From: Pseudofrankia inefficax
Lineage (GTDB): Bacteria > Actinomycetota > Actinomycetes > Frankiales > Frankiaceae
Assembly (NCBI RefSeq): GCF_000166135.1
Contig: NC_014666.1
Location: 7,006,001-7,070,000, forward strand
DNA length: 64,000 bases
Direction of reading: 5' to 3'
Shown here: piece by piece, positions 24,393 to 32,576 of the stretch
Layout: the number at the start of each line of letters is the position of its first letter
Numbering within the stretch: the first letter of the stretch is position 1
Made by a program: the position numbers and the translations under genes
Notes under the pieces: generated by a model
Database searches by the model: none
The model's input: the letters and a program-made list of their open reading frames with translations, nothing else
Told to the model about the DNA's origin: nothing

Positions 24393-25232
24393 ATGACCAT
24401 GGCTCGGCATGCGTTTCTTGACCATCCGGGGCCGATCGCGTTCGCGCATCGCGGCGGGGCCGGGCCGTGGCCGGAGAACTCGTGGCCGGCCTTCACGCAC
24501 GCGATCGCGCTCGGGTACCGCTACCTGGAGACCGATATCCGGGTGACGCGCGATGGGACGGCCATGATCCTTCATGATCCGACCCTCGACAGGGTGTCGG
24601 ACCATGTTGGCCCGCTCTCCGAACTCACCGCGGCCGAGGCAGCGCGCATCCGCCTTCACCCGCCGGCCGACACCCCGACGGTCCGGGTCCAGGATCGGGC
24701 GAACTCCTCCGGCGGCGAGCCGATCCCCCGGCTCGACGACCTGCTGGACCGCTGGCCCGACGCGCGGTTCAACCTCGACGTGAAGGAAGCGGCCGCCCTT
24801 GAGCCGACGATCGCCGCGCTGCGCCGAGTGAAGGCGCTGGACCGGGTCTGCGTCACCTCGTTCGACGACGGGGTCGCCGGCGAGGCCCGCCGACTGGCCG
24901 GGCCGGACCTGTGCCTTGGCGCCGGCATGTCCGCGATCGCCGCCGCCCGGATCTGGAGCGTCCTGCCATCCCGGCTGGCCACGCGGCGGCCGCGCGGCCT
25001 GGTGGGGCGCGACGTCGTGCAGGTACCGGTCTCGTACCGGTCGGTCCGGGTCTGTGACGCCCGTTTCATCCGTTATATGAGCGCCGTCGGACTTCCGGTC
25101 CATGTCTGGACCGTCAACGACGAGGCCGCGATGGACGCGCTGCTCGATCTCGGCGTCGACGGGCTCATCACCGACCGTCCCGAGTCACTGCGCACCGTCC
25201 TGCGACGCCGCGACCTCTGGCCCGCGCCCTAG
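24393..25232 (+). CDS. Glycerophosphodiester phosphodiesterase
   Basis: A 279-residue GDPD domain protein without a signal peptide. It shows FAHRGGAGPWPENSW (catalytic His and Glu), LETDIRVTRDG (metal-binding Glu and Asp) and ILHDPTLDR (second catalytic His), with the late LPVHVWTVNDEAAM and DGLITDRPE that close the barrel. It hydrolyses glycerophosphodiesters to glycerol 3-phosphate and an alcohol in phospholipid turnover. The gene ends just before a palindromic repeat shared with two other convergent gaps. Confidence 0.94.
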   Translation: MTMARHAFLDHPGPIAFAHRGGAGPWPENSWPAFTHAIALGYRYLETDIRVTRDGTAMILHDPTLDRVSDHVGPLSELTAAEAARIRLHPPADTPTVRVQDRANSSGGEPIPRLDDLLDRWPDARFNLDVKEAAALEPTIAALRRVKALDRVCVTSFDDGVAGEARRLAGPDLCLGAGMSAIAAARIWSVLPSRLATRRPRGLVGRDVVQVPVSYRSVRVCDARFIRYMSAVGLPVHVWTVNDEAAMDALLDLGVDGLITDRPESLRTVLRRRDLWPAP

Positions 25233-25264
25233 TGCCGCGACCGGCGAAGGCAGGCCCGGCGGAG

Positions 25265-25339
25265 TGATCGCCGTTTCCGCCCTCAAATGGTCGTGAATCG
25301 AGCCTGGTCGCAACCACCTGAGCGCCAAAACGGCGATCA
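25265..25339. repeat. Intergenic palindromic repeat, copy A
   Basis: The 75-base element begins with TGATCGCCGTTT and ends with its exact complement AAACGGCGATCA. A middle part includes CCTCAAATGGTCG. The same design is seen at 28034 and 57801. It fills the gap between two convergent genes and touches the stop codon of the TetR gene. It may act as a two-way terminator; the family resembles REP/MITE-type repeats. Confidence 0.75.
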
Positions 25340-26263
25340 TTCGACTGGGGCGGCGGGCAGCGTGGCCGCGATGCCGTCGAGCAGCCAGGTGAGGCCGTCG
25401 GTGAACCGGCGCTCGGCGGCGTCGGCGTCGAACTCATGGGCCTGGATCGCCGCGTCGATGCCGAAGGCGGCGATGTGCGGATACTCGCCCGTCTCGACCA
25501 GCCGGCGCACGTACCCCTCGGCCGCGCGGAGCCACGACCGGCCGGCGCTCCCCGAGGACGTCGCCTCGGGCTGGTCCACGGCGTCCCGCGCCGGGGTGCC
25601 GTCGAGCGCCGGAAGGCTGGCGATCTCCCGGACGACCTGGCCGACGGTGTACGTGTCGACAGCGGTCAAAATCGCGATCTTGCGGTCCCGGTCGATATCC
25701 AGACCGGAGACGGCCGCGAGGGACTGTTCGAAATTGAGCAGTGCGTTCGGGCTGAGGGAGGCGCGTTTGGCGGCCACCGAGAGCATCCACGGGTGACGGC
25801 GGGCTCCGTCCCGGATGTGGAGCGCGATGAGGCGGAGCGCGTCACGCCAGTCCGCCGGGAGATCGCCCGGGACCAGGCATTCGCCGATCGCCTCGTTGAC
25901 CATGAGGTCGATCAGGTCCTGCTTGCGGCCGATATGCGAGTACAGGCTCATCGGCCGGGCACCGAGCACTCCGGCCACCCGTCGGATCGAGACCGCGTCG
26001 ATACCCTCGGCGTCGGCCAGTTCCAACGCGGTGGCGACGATCGCCTCCCGGGTCAGCGCGGTCGGCCGGTCCGTGGGTGCCGGTCGGAACCACAGCGAAC
26101 CAAGCGCCTCGTCGTCGGGCTCGGCGGAGGGAACGAGCGAGGCGCCGCGCCGCCGGCGTCGGCCAGACCAGTCCAACAGCGCCCGTGTGTCGTCGCCGGC
26201 GATCGAGCCTGGGCCGACCGTCGGGGCAGGCGGCGTGCGGGGCTTGTCCGCGTGGCCTCGCAT
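25337..26263 (-). CDS. TetR-family regulator of the adjacent MFS efflux gene
   Basis: About 308 residues with an unusually long (~90-residue) basic N-terminal extension. Then comes a TetR helix-turn-helix (LTREAIVATALELADAEGIDAVSIRRVAGVLGARPMSLYSHIGRKQDLIDLM) and a TetR_C-type ligand domain. The gene is divergent from the DHA2-type MFS exporter. The gap carries a perfect 10-13-10 inverted repeat, a typical arrangement of a drug-responsive repressor and its pump. The ATG at 26263 gives the most natural length; later starts are possible because the extension is poorly conserved-looking. Confidence 0.88.
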   Translation of the reverse strand: MRGHADKPRTPPAPTVGPGSIAGDDTRALLDWSGRRRRRGASLVPSAEPDDEALGSLWFRPAPTDRPTALTREAIVATALELADAEGIDAVSIRRVAGVLGARPMSLYSHIGRKQDLIDLMVNEAIGECLVPGDLPADWRDALRLIALHIRDGARRHPWMLSVAAKRASLSPNALLNFEQSLAAVSGLDIDRDRKIAILTAVDTYTVGQVVREIASLPALDGTPARDAVDQPEATSSGSAGRSWLRAAEGYVRRLVETGEYPHIAAFGIDAAIQAHEFDADAAERRFTDGLTWLLDGIAATLPAAPVE

Positions 26264-26351
26264 CGTCCAAGGATACGGAGCCGGCCTCCCCGTCGTCCGG
26301 GTTCCCTCGGTCCGCCCGACCTCTCCGCGCGGATCACCCGGGGGCGAGGTT

Positions 26352-26384
26352 GATACACCGTCTCGGTTGGCGATACGGTGTATC
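26352..26384. promoter_or_regulatory. Operator of the TetR/MFS pair
   Basis: GATACACCGT (26352-26361) and ACGGTGTATC (26375-26384) form a perfect inverted repeat with a 13-base spacer, located 70 bases upstream of the MFS start. The spacing suits a TetR dimer pair. The AT-rich arms may overlap the promoter of either gene. Confidence 0.75.
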
Positions 26385-26454
26385 GGCCCGCCCGGCCCCG
26401 CCCGGCCCGCCGACAGCGACGGCAAAGGCGCCCCGCCCCCCACGGAGAGGCCCG

Positions 26455-28023
26455 ATGAGCTCGCCATCACCCGCGACAGGCCCGGCCACCGAAGCAGCCC
26501 CGAAATCCGACAAGCTGGATCCGGCGCTCGTCCGGCTGGCCCTCGTCATCCTGGTCGGCGTCGTCGCGGTTCAGCTTGACGCGACGATCACCTCGGTCGC
26601 CATCGACACGCTGGGACGCAAGTTCGACGTCGGCGTCTCGACGATCCAGTGGGTCTCGACCGGCTACCTGCTGGCACTGGCGATGGTGATCCCGCTGACC
26701 GGCTGGTCGGTGGAGCGGTTCGGCGGCAAGCGCATGTGGATCCTGTCGCTGATCCTGTTCCTGGCCGGTTCGACGCTGTGCGGCGTGGCCTGGTCGGCGA
26801 GCAGCCTGATCGGGTTCCGCGTGCTGCAGGGACTGGGCGGCGGGCTGCTGCTGCCGCTGATGCAGACGATCCTCGCGCAGGCCGCTGGCCCGGCCCAACT
26901 GCCCAAGCTGATGGCGACGATCTCCGTTCCGGCGATCCTCACCCCGATCCTCGGCCCGGTCATCGGTGGCGTGATCATCGACAGCATCAGCTGGCGCTGG
27001 ATCTTCCTGATCAACATCCCGGTCTGCATCATCGCGATCATCCTCGCGATCCGGGTCCTACCGGACACCCGCCAGGACGAACGACATCCTCTCGACCTGC
27101 TCGGGCTGGCGCTGCTCTCCCCCGGGCTCGCCGTCGCCGTGTACGGATTCTCCGAGGCCGGCAGCAAGGGCGGCTTCGGGCACTCCCAGGTGCTCGTGCC
27201 GCTGCTCATCGGCCTGGTGCTGCTCGCCCTGTTCGTCGTGCACGCGCTGCGGACCCGGGCCGAGCCGATCATCGATCTGCGCCTGCTGCGCAACCACGCC
27301 TTCCTCGGCTCGACCGGGCTGATGTTCCTGTTCGGCATGTCGTTGTACGGCGCCATGTTCCTGACGCCGTTGTTCGAACAGGTCGTCCGCGGCCGGGACG
27401 CGACCGGGGCTGGCCTGCTGCTCGCCCCGCAGGGCCTTGGGCTGGGAATCGGGCTGATCCTCGTCGCGCCGCGGGCCAACCGGCTGTCGGCACGCGGGAT
27501 GGTCGCCATCGGGCTGATCCTCACCGCGCTGGGCTCGGTCGCCTACACCCAGGCCGGGCACAACCCGAGCGAGTGGCTGCTCGGCAGCTCCCTGGCGGTG
27601 CGGGGCATCGGCATGGCACTGTCGATGATCCCGACGATGACGGCGACCTACCACGGCCTGCGTCACGACCAGATTCCGCGGGCGACGACCACCTCGCGCA
27701 TCCTGCAGCAGATCGGCGGCTCGATCGGCACGGCCGTTCTCGCGGTCGTCCTCGCCACCCAGATCCGCTCGCATGCCGGCGCCGGTGGCGAGGCGGCGGC
27801 GGCCTCCGGCGGCGGCCCGGGGACCCACTGGCTGGCCACCGCCTTCGGCACGACCTTCTGGCTGCCGGTGATCTTCTCCGTGCTCTCGGTTCCGCTGGCG
27901 TTCCTGATCCCGAACAGGCTCGCCGGGGCAGAGGGTGACGGTCAGCCGGCAGCCGGCCCCGACCTCGCACCCACGCAGCGCCCGTCCGACGAGCCGGCGC
28001 TGCCCGCCGTCCTCGCGGACTGA
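26455..28023 (+). CDS. MFS drug efflux transporter, DHA2 (EmrB/QacA) family
   Basis: A 522-residue protein with 14 predicted membrane helices. The first-helix motif LDATITSVAIDTLG, the loop motif A-like ERFGGKRMW, motif C-like ILGPVIGGVIID and the following WRWIFLINIPVC are diagnostic of the DHA2 14-TMS family. Such proteins export drugs or metabolites by proton antiport. GGAGAGG lies before the ATG. The divergent TetR gene and the shared operator suggest induction by a substrate of the pump. The gene is followed by copy B of the palindromic repeat. Confidence 0.93.
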   Translation: MSSPSPATGPATEAAPKSDKLDPALVRLALVILVGVVAVQLDATITSVAIDTLGRKFDVGVSTIQWVSTGYLLALAMVIPLTGWSVERFGGKRMWILSLILFLAGSTLCGVAWSASSLIGFRVLQGLGGGLLLPLMQTILAQAAGPAQLPKLMATISVPAILTPILGPVIGGVIIDSISWRWIFLINIPVCIIAIILAIRVLPDTRQDERHPLDLLGLALLSPGLAVAVYGFSEAGSKGGFGHSQVLVPLLIGLVLLALFVVHALRTRAEPIIDLRLLRNHAFLGSTGLMFLFGMSLYGAMFLTPLFEQVVRGRDATGAGLLLAPQGLGLGIGLILVAPRANRLSARGMVAIGLILTALGSVAYTQAGHNPSEWLLGSSLAVRGIGMALSMIPTMTATYHGLRHDQIPRATTTSRILQQIGGSIGTAVLAVVLATQIRSHAGAGGEAAAASGGGPGTHWLATAFGTTFWLPVIFSVLSVPLAFLIPNRLAGAEGDGQPAAGPDLAPTQRPSDEPALPAVLAD

Positions 28024-28033
28024 CCCAAGCTCT

Positions 28034-28112
28034 CTTGATCGCCGTTTCGGCCCTCAACCGGTCGCCACAGTTGCTCCGTGACGACCACCACAGGGCCGAA
28101 ACAGCGATCAAG
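28034..28112. repeat. Intergenic palindromic repeat, copy B
   Basis: The ends CTTGATCGCCGTTTCGGCCC and the complement of the right end match at 19 of 20 bases, with a ~40-base centre. It lies between two convergent genes and shares its ends with copies A (25265) and C (57801). As RNA it would fold into a long hairpin from either strand. Confidence 0.75.
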
Positions 28113-28127
28113 AAGCCATGAGGCGAC

Positions 28128-28892
28128 CTAGCGCGGCGCCATCCGGATGGCGCCGTCGAGGCGGATGACCTCGCCGTTGAGCATCGGGTTGGCGACGATG
28201 TGCTCGACCAGGGCCGCGTACTCGTCCGGGTCGCCCAGGCGGCTGGGGTGCGGGGTCTGCTGGCCGAGCGACTCCTGCGCGGCCTCCGGCAGGCTCGCCA
28301 GCAGCGGCGTCTTGAACAGTCCGGGGGCGATGGTGACCACCCGGATCAGCTTGTCCGCGAGGTCACGGGCGATCGGCAGCGTCATGCCGACGATTCCGCC
28401 CTTGGAAGCCGCGTAGGCGGCCTGACCGATCTGACCGTCGAACGCGGCGACCGACGCCGTGTTGACGATGACACCGCGCTCGTTGCCGGGCAGCGGCTCA
28501 CTCCGCACGATCCGCTCCGCGCCCAGGCGCAGCACGTTGAACGACCCGACCAGGTTGACGTTGATCACCTTGGTGAAGGCCTCGAGCGGGTGCACGCCGC
28601 CGCGCCCGAGCACCCGGGTCGGCGGGCCGATGCCGGCGCAGTTGACCACCACCCGCAGCGCGCCCAGCTCCTCGGCCAGGTCGAGCGCCGCGGCGACCGC
28701 GGCGGGGTCGGTGACGTCGGCCGGGGCGAACCTGGCCCGCTCGCCGATCTCGGCGGCGGCCTTCTCGCCCGCGCTGGTCGGCAGGTCGAGCAGGACCACG
28801 CTCGCGCCGGCCTTGTGCAACCGCTTGGCTGTCGCCAGTCCCAGTCCCGACGCACCGCCGGTGACGACCGCTGTCGCGCCCGCTATCTCCAC
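28128..28892 (-). CDS. 3-hydroxyacyl-CoA dehydrogenase, short-chain (HSD17B10-type SDR)
   Basis: A 254-residue SDR with [24 protein letters not shown], the catalytic Ser region [17 protein letters not shown] and [11 protein letters not shown]. The text is close to type II 3-hydroxyacyl-CoA dehydrogenases, which oxidise 3-hydroxyacyl-CoA in beta-oxidation, including branched chains. This could supply the dehydrogenase step that the nearby FadB-like protein seems to have lost. GTG start with GGCGGGG just upstream. It is the last gene of the minus-strand fatty-acid group and has its own small promoter region with a palindrome. Confidence 0.9.
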   Translation of the reverse strand: MEIAGATAVVTGGASGLGLATAKRLHKAGASVVLLDLPTSAGEKAAAEIGERARFAPADVTDPAAVAAALDLAEELGALRVVVNCAGIGPPTRVLGRGGVHPLEAFTKVINVNLVGSFNVLRLGAERIVRSEPLPGNERGVIVNTASVAAFDGQIGQAAYAASKGGIVGMTLPIARDLADKLIRVVTIAPGLFKTPLLASLPEAAQESLGQQTPHPSRLGDPDEYAALVEHIVANPMLNGEVIRLDGAIRMAPR

Positions 28893-28953
28893 GTGCCCCG
28901 CCTTCCCTGACTCCGGTTGTCTCGAACGTCGCCACGAGCCGCCATCATTCTAA

Positions 28954-28963
28954 TGAGCGCTCA
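28954..28963. promoter_or_regulatory. Short palindrome upstream of the SDR gene
   Basis: TGAGCGCTCA is a perfect 10-base palindrome in a larger near-symmetric stretch (AATGAGCGCTCACT). It covers the stop codon of the CoA-transferase gene and lies about 60 bases upstream of the SDR start. TetR-type regulators of lipid genes often use such sites; the regulator is not identified. Confidence 0.4.
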
Positions 28964-30103
28964 CTCACGCACGCTTGCGGCGCCGAGCCAGTCGGCGAGG
29001 ACCGCGTCGGTGTCGGCGCCCGTCAACGGCGGCGCGGACGGCACGGCCGGGACGGTCCGGGAGAACCGTGGCGCCGGTGCCGGCTGCTGGACGCCGTCCA
29101 GCGTCATCAGCGTGCCCCGCGCGGTCAGGTGCGGGTGCGTGGTGGCCTCGGCGAAGGTCAGCACCGGGGTGACGCAGGCGTCCGTGCCGTCGAAGACGGC
29201 GGCCCACTCGTCCCGGGTCCTGGTCAGGAACGTCGCCGCCAGCCTGGCGCGCAGCGCGGGCCAGCCGGCGCGGTCGTTCTGCCGTGGCAGCGCCGCGTCG
29301 TCGGTGAGACCGAGGCCCGCGAGCAGCGCGGCGTAGAACTGCGGCTCGATCGCGCCGACCGCGACGTGCCGGCCGTCGGCGCACACGTAGGTGTCGTAGT
29401 AGGGCGCGCCGCCGTCCAGGACGTTCGTGCCGCGTTCGTCGGACCAGAAGCCGGTCGCCCGCCAGGCCCACATCATCTGCGCGAGCACGCTGGCGCCGTC
29501 GACCATCGCCGCGTCCACCACCTGGCCAGCGCCCGAGCGTTCCCGCTCCCACAGCGCCGCGAGGACCCCGGTGAGCAGGAACATCGAGCCGCCGCCGAAG
29601 TCGCCGACGAGGTTGAGCGGGACGACCGGCTTGCCGTCCCTGGGGCCGATCGCGTGCAGGATGCCGGTGACGGAGATGTAGTTCAGGTCGTGGCCGGCGG
29701 TGTGGGCCCACGGGCCGTCCTGACCCCAGCCGGTCATCCGGCCGTAGACCAGCCGGGGATTGCGGCCCAGGCACACGTCCGGCCCGACGCCGAGCCGTTC
29801 GGCCACCCCGGGGCGGTAGCCCTCGATCAGCACGTCGGCACGCTCGACCAGCGCGAGCAGCCGCTCCTTGCCGGCGGCGTCCTTCAGGTCGAGGGCCACC
29901 GAGCGCCGGCCGCGCAGGAGATGGTCACCGGTGGCCGGGGCACCGGGGATCGCGCCACCGGTCGCCGGGCGCTCCACCCGGACCACGTCGGCCCCGAGGT
30001 CGGCGAGCACCATCGCGGCATGGGGGCCCGGCCCGATCCCGGCGAGCTCGACCACCCGCAGCCCCGCGAGCGGGCCCGTCCTCTGTGCGGCGGCAGGCGC
30101 CAT
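28961..30103 (-). CDS. CoA transferase/alpha-methylacyl-CoA racemase (CaiB/BaiF family)
   Basis: A 380-residue family III CoA-transferase-fold protein. [18 protein letters not shown], the VRVERP and LDLKD segments and [15 protein letters not shown] are typical. The [14 protein letters not shown] segment, with its His-Asp, matches alpha-methylacyl-CoA racemases, which make the (S)-2-methylacyl-CoA needed for beta-oxidation of branched or sterol side chains. GAGGGAG lies before the ATG. The neighbours (SDR, FadB-like, thiolase-like) fit branched-chain acyl-CoA metabolism. Confidence 0.92.
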   Translation of the reverse strand: MAPAAAQRTGPLAGLRVVELAGIGPGPHAAMVLADLGADVVRVERPATGGAIPGAPATGDHLLRGRRSVALDLKDAAGKERLLALVERADVLIEGYRPGVAERLGVGPDVCLGRNPRLVYGRMTGWGQDGPWAHTAGHDLNYISVTGILHAIGPRDGKPVVPLNLVGDFGGGSMFLLTGVLAALWERERSGAGQVVDAAMVDGASVLAQMMWAWRATGFWSDERGTNVLDGGAPYYDTYVCADGRHVAVGAIEPQFYAALLAGLGLTDDAALPRQNDRAGWPALRARLAATFLTRTRDEWAAVFDGTDACVTPVLTFAEATTHPHLTARGTLMTLDGVQQPAPAPRFSRTVPAVPSAPPLTGADTDAVLADWLGAASVRE

Positions 30104-30277
30104 CGACCGTCACTCCCTCTCCACGCAGCGATCGCGGCACCCCCGGTGGCGACCTGGCCGCGCCCCGCATCGACCGCGCGCCGGGATCGGGTTCACGGCA
30201 ACCCGTTTCACCGGCCGCTCCTCGGTCTACCCGTCCGCCCGCGCCCGCGTCCACCGATCGACGGGCCGGGCGGAGTT

Positions 30278-32524
30278 TCAGTCGTACAGCTCGCCGCGGG
30301 CGGCGCGGTCGACCAGAGACCGCGGCGGCGCGAAGCGGTCGCCGTGCCGGGCCACGAGGTCATGCGCCCGGGCGACGAAGCCGGCCGGCCCGCCGGCGAA
30401 GCCGTTGACGTACCCGAGCACGCCACCGGTCCAGGCTGGGAACCCGGCGCCGGTGAGCGAACCGATGTTGACCTCCGCCACCGTGCGCACCGTGCCGTCC
30501 GCCAGCGCGCGGACGCCGGCCAGCGCCACCGCGACCAGCAGCCGCTCGACCAGCTCCTCGAACGCCAGCTCAGCCGGGTCGAGCGTGCCGCCGAACCGGT
30601 CACGCAGGCCCGGCCACAGGCCGGTCGGGCGACCGTCGGCGTAGTCGTAGAAACCGGCGCCGCCAGCCCGCCCCGACCGGCCGAGCTCGATCATCTGGTC
30701 GAGCACCGCCGCGGCGGCGGACGCGTCGTCGCCGAGCGCGCCCCGCACGGCGGGCCCGGTCAGCTCGTCGAGCAGACGCAGCGGCGAGGACGGGAAGCCG
30801 GCCTGCGTGCCGGCCTGCTCGACCGACGCGGCGGGCACCCCGGCGCCGACCATCGCGGCCCCCTCGGCGACGAACGCCCCGAGCAGCCGGCCGACGAACG
30901 ACCCACCGCCGACGCCCGCCCCGGCCGTGGCGCCGGGGGCGGCCTCGTGGACGACGATCGGGGTCTTGCGCAGCTGGGTGACCAGGTCGATCGCCCGGGC
31001 CAGCGCGGCGTCCGCGGTCCCCGCGCCGACGACGATCTCGACGAGCGAGGTCCGGTCCGCCGGGCCGGCCAGCCGCAGGCCCACGACGTCGACCAGGTCG
31101 CCGGGCTCCGACGTCGCGACGACCGGCGGCTGGTGCGCCAGTGGCGCGGCCGAGGCCACGCACAGCAGCGCCTCCGGTACGGCGTCACGGGCCGCGGCCA
31201 GCTCGACGGTTCCGGCGGGCGCGGCCGGGTCGGTCGCCTCGATGACGACGTCCGCGCCGGCCAGCGCCGCCTGGTCCGCGGTCGGTGTGATCCGGGCGAG
31301 CAGCGCCTCCCCTGCCGGGGGCCGGGTGCTGCCCCGGCGCACCGCGTCGGCGACGAGCCGCTCGGCGTACCCCTTGGCCAGCCCGGCGGCCTCGGCCGAC
31401 GGGCCGGCGAGGACGACGTCCACCCCCGCCTTGGCGAGCGCGTACGCGAGCGAGGCCCCGGTCGGCCCGGCGCCGAGGACCGCGGCCCTCGTCACGGCGA
31501 CCGGTGCCTGCCCCGCCGGGCGCACGGCCGTCCCGATCCGCCCGAGGTCGAAGTAGAAGGCCTGGATCATGTTCTTCGCCACCGAGCCGGTGACCAGCTC
31601 GGCGTAGTACCGCGACTCGATGACCGACGCCGTCGCGAGGTCGACCTGGGCGCCCTCGACGGCGGCCGCCAGGATCGCCGGTCCCGCCGGCGCGCCCTCG
31701 GCCGCGGCCTGGCGGCGCAGCCCGGCGGGCAGCGCCGGCAGCGCGGCGGCCAGCGCCGGCCCGCCACCGGGAATCTGGTAGCCCGGGGCGTCCCAGCGGG
31801 CGGTCGCGTCCGGGTTGGCCTGGATCCACGCCCGCGCCGCGGGCAGCAGCTCAGCCACGGAGCCGACCAGCTCGTCGACCAGCCCGAGGGCGCGGGCCTG
31901 CGCCGGGCTGTACCGCTGGCCCGCCAAAAGCACGTTGACCAGCGCGCTGCGCACCCCGAGCAGCCGCACCGTCCGGACGATCCCGCCGCCCGACGGCGCG
32001 AGCCCGAGCGTGACCTCGGGCAGGCCGAGCTGGGAGCCGGGCACGTCCGCCGCGATCCGGTGGTGGCAGGCGAGCGCGATCTCCAGGCCGCCGCCGAGCG
32101 CGGCACCACCGACCGCCGCGACGACCGGGCGGCCGAGCGTCTCCAGCCGGCGCAGCTGGTCCTTCACGGCCGCGGCCGTCTCGAACGCCGCGAGCCGGTC
32201 CGCCGGGCCGAGACTGACCAGCTCCCGCAGGTCGGCCCCCGTGACGAACGTCTTCTTCGCCGACGTGACGACAACCCCGGTGATCGTGTCCCGGGCCCGT
32301 TCCAGGCGGTCGACGACGGCGCCCATCGACGCGCGGAACGCCGCGTTCGTGGTGTTCGCCGCGTGGTCCGGGTCGTCGACGGTGAGCACGACGATCCCGT
32401 CGGCGTCCCGCTCCCAGCCGATCACACCGATCCGGTCGCTGTCGGGCGTGGACCCGGCCGCCTCGGACCCTTCCATCGGCGGCAGGACCGTCGGCCGCAC
32501 GGGGGCTGACGTCGGCTCGGGCAT
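30278..32524 (-). CDS. FadB/FadJ-like multifunctional protein with an intact hydratase and a degenerate dehydrogenase half
   Basis: The 748-residue protein has an N-terminal enoyl-CoA hydratase domain (about 45-230) with both catalytic glutamates in place: Glu148 in GGGLEIALA and Glu170 in GLPEVTLG. From about residue 345 comes the 3-hydroxyacyl-CoA dehydrogenase part. Its nucleotide loop is LGAGPTGAS, but the acidic residue expected after the second strand is missing (VVLAGPS). The catalytic-His motif normally read as GLHFFNP is GLRLAGP, with Arg484 in place of His, and the later conserved Asn is Gly545. The dehydrogenase is therefore probably inactive. ATG with GGAGACGAGACG upstream; 52 bases separate it from the thiolase-like gene. 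Confidence 0.88.
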   Translation of the reverse strand: MPEPTSAPVRPTVLPPMEGSEAAGSTPDSDRIGVIGWERDADGIVVLTVDDPDHAANTTNAAFRASMGAVVDRLERARDTITGVVVTSAKKTFVTGADLRELVSLGPADRLAAFETAAAVKDQLRRLETLGRPVVAAVGGAALGGGLEIALACHHRIAADVPGSQLGLPEVTLGLAPSGGGIVRTVRLLGVRSALVNVLLAGQRYSPAQARALGLVDELVGSVAELLPAARAWIQANPDATARWDAPGYQIPGGGPALAAALPALPAGLRRQAAAEGAPAGPAILAAAVEGAQVDLATASVIESRYYAELVTGSVAKNMIQAFYFDLGRIGTAVRPAGQAPVAVTRAAVLGAGPTGASLAYALAKAGVDVVLAGPSAEAAGLAKGYAERLVADAVRRGSTRPPAGEALLARITPTADQAALAGADVVIEATDPAAPAGTVELAAARDAVPEALLCVASAAPLAHQPPVVATSEPGDLVDVVGLRLAGPADRTSLVEIVVGAGTADAALARAIDLVTQLRKTPIVVHEAAPGATAGAGVGGGSFVGRLLGAFVAEGAAMVGAGVPAASVEQAGTQAGFPSSPLRLLDELTGPAVRGALGDDASAAAAVLDQMIELGRSGRAGGAGFYDYADGRPTGLWPGLRDRFGGTLDPAELAFEELVERLLVAVALAGVRALADGTVRTVAEVNIGSLTGAGFPAWTGGVLGYVNGFAGGPAGFVARAHDLVARHGDRFAPPRSLVDRAARGELYD

Positions 32525-32576
32525 CGTCTCGTCTCCGGATCGCGAGGGGCTGGGTCGGCGGGGCCGCGGGCTGCGG

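Noticed and set aside
29129-32509. A very long plus-strand open frame of about 1,126 codons
   Set aside because: It is a shadow of the minus-strand CoA-transferase and FadB-like genes, which carry clear motifs. Its translation is Arg/Gly/Pro/Ala-rich without any domain.
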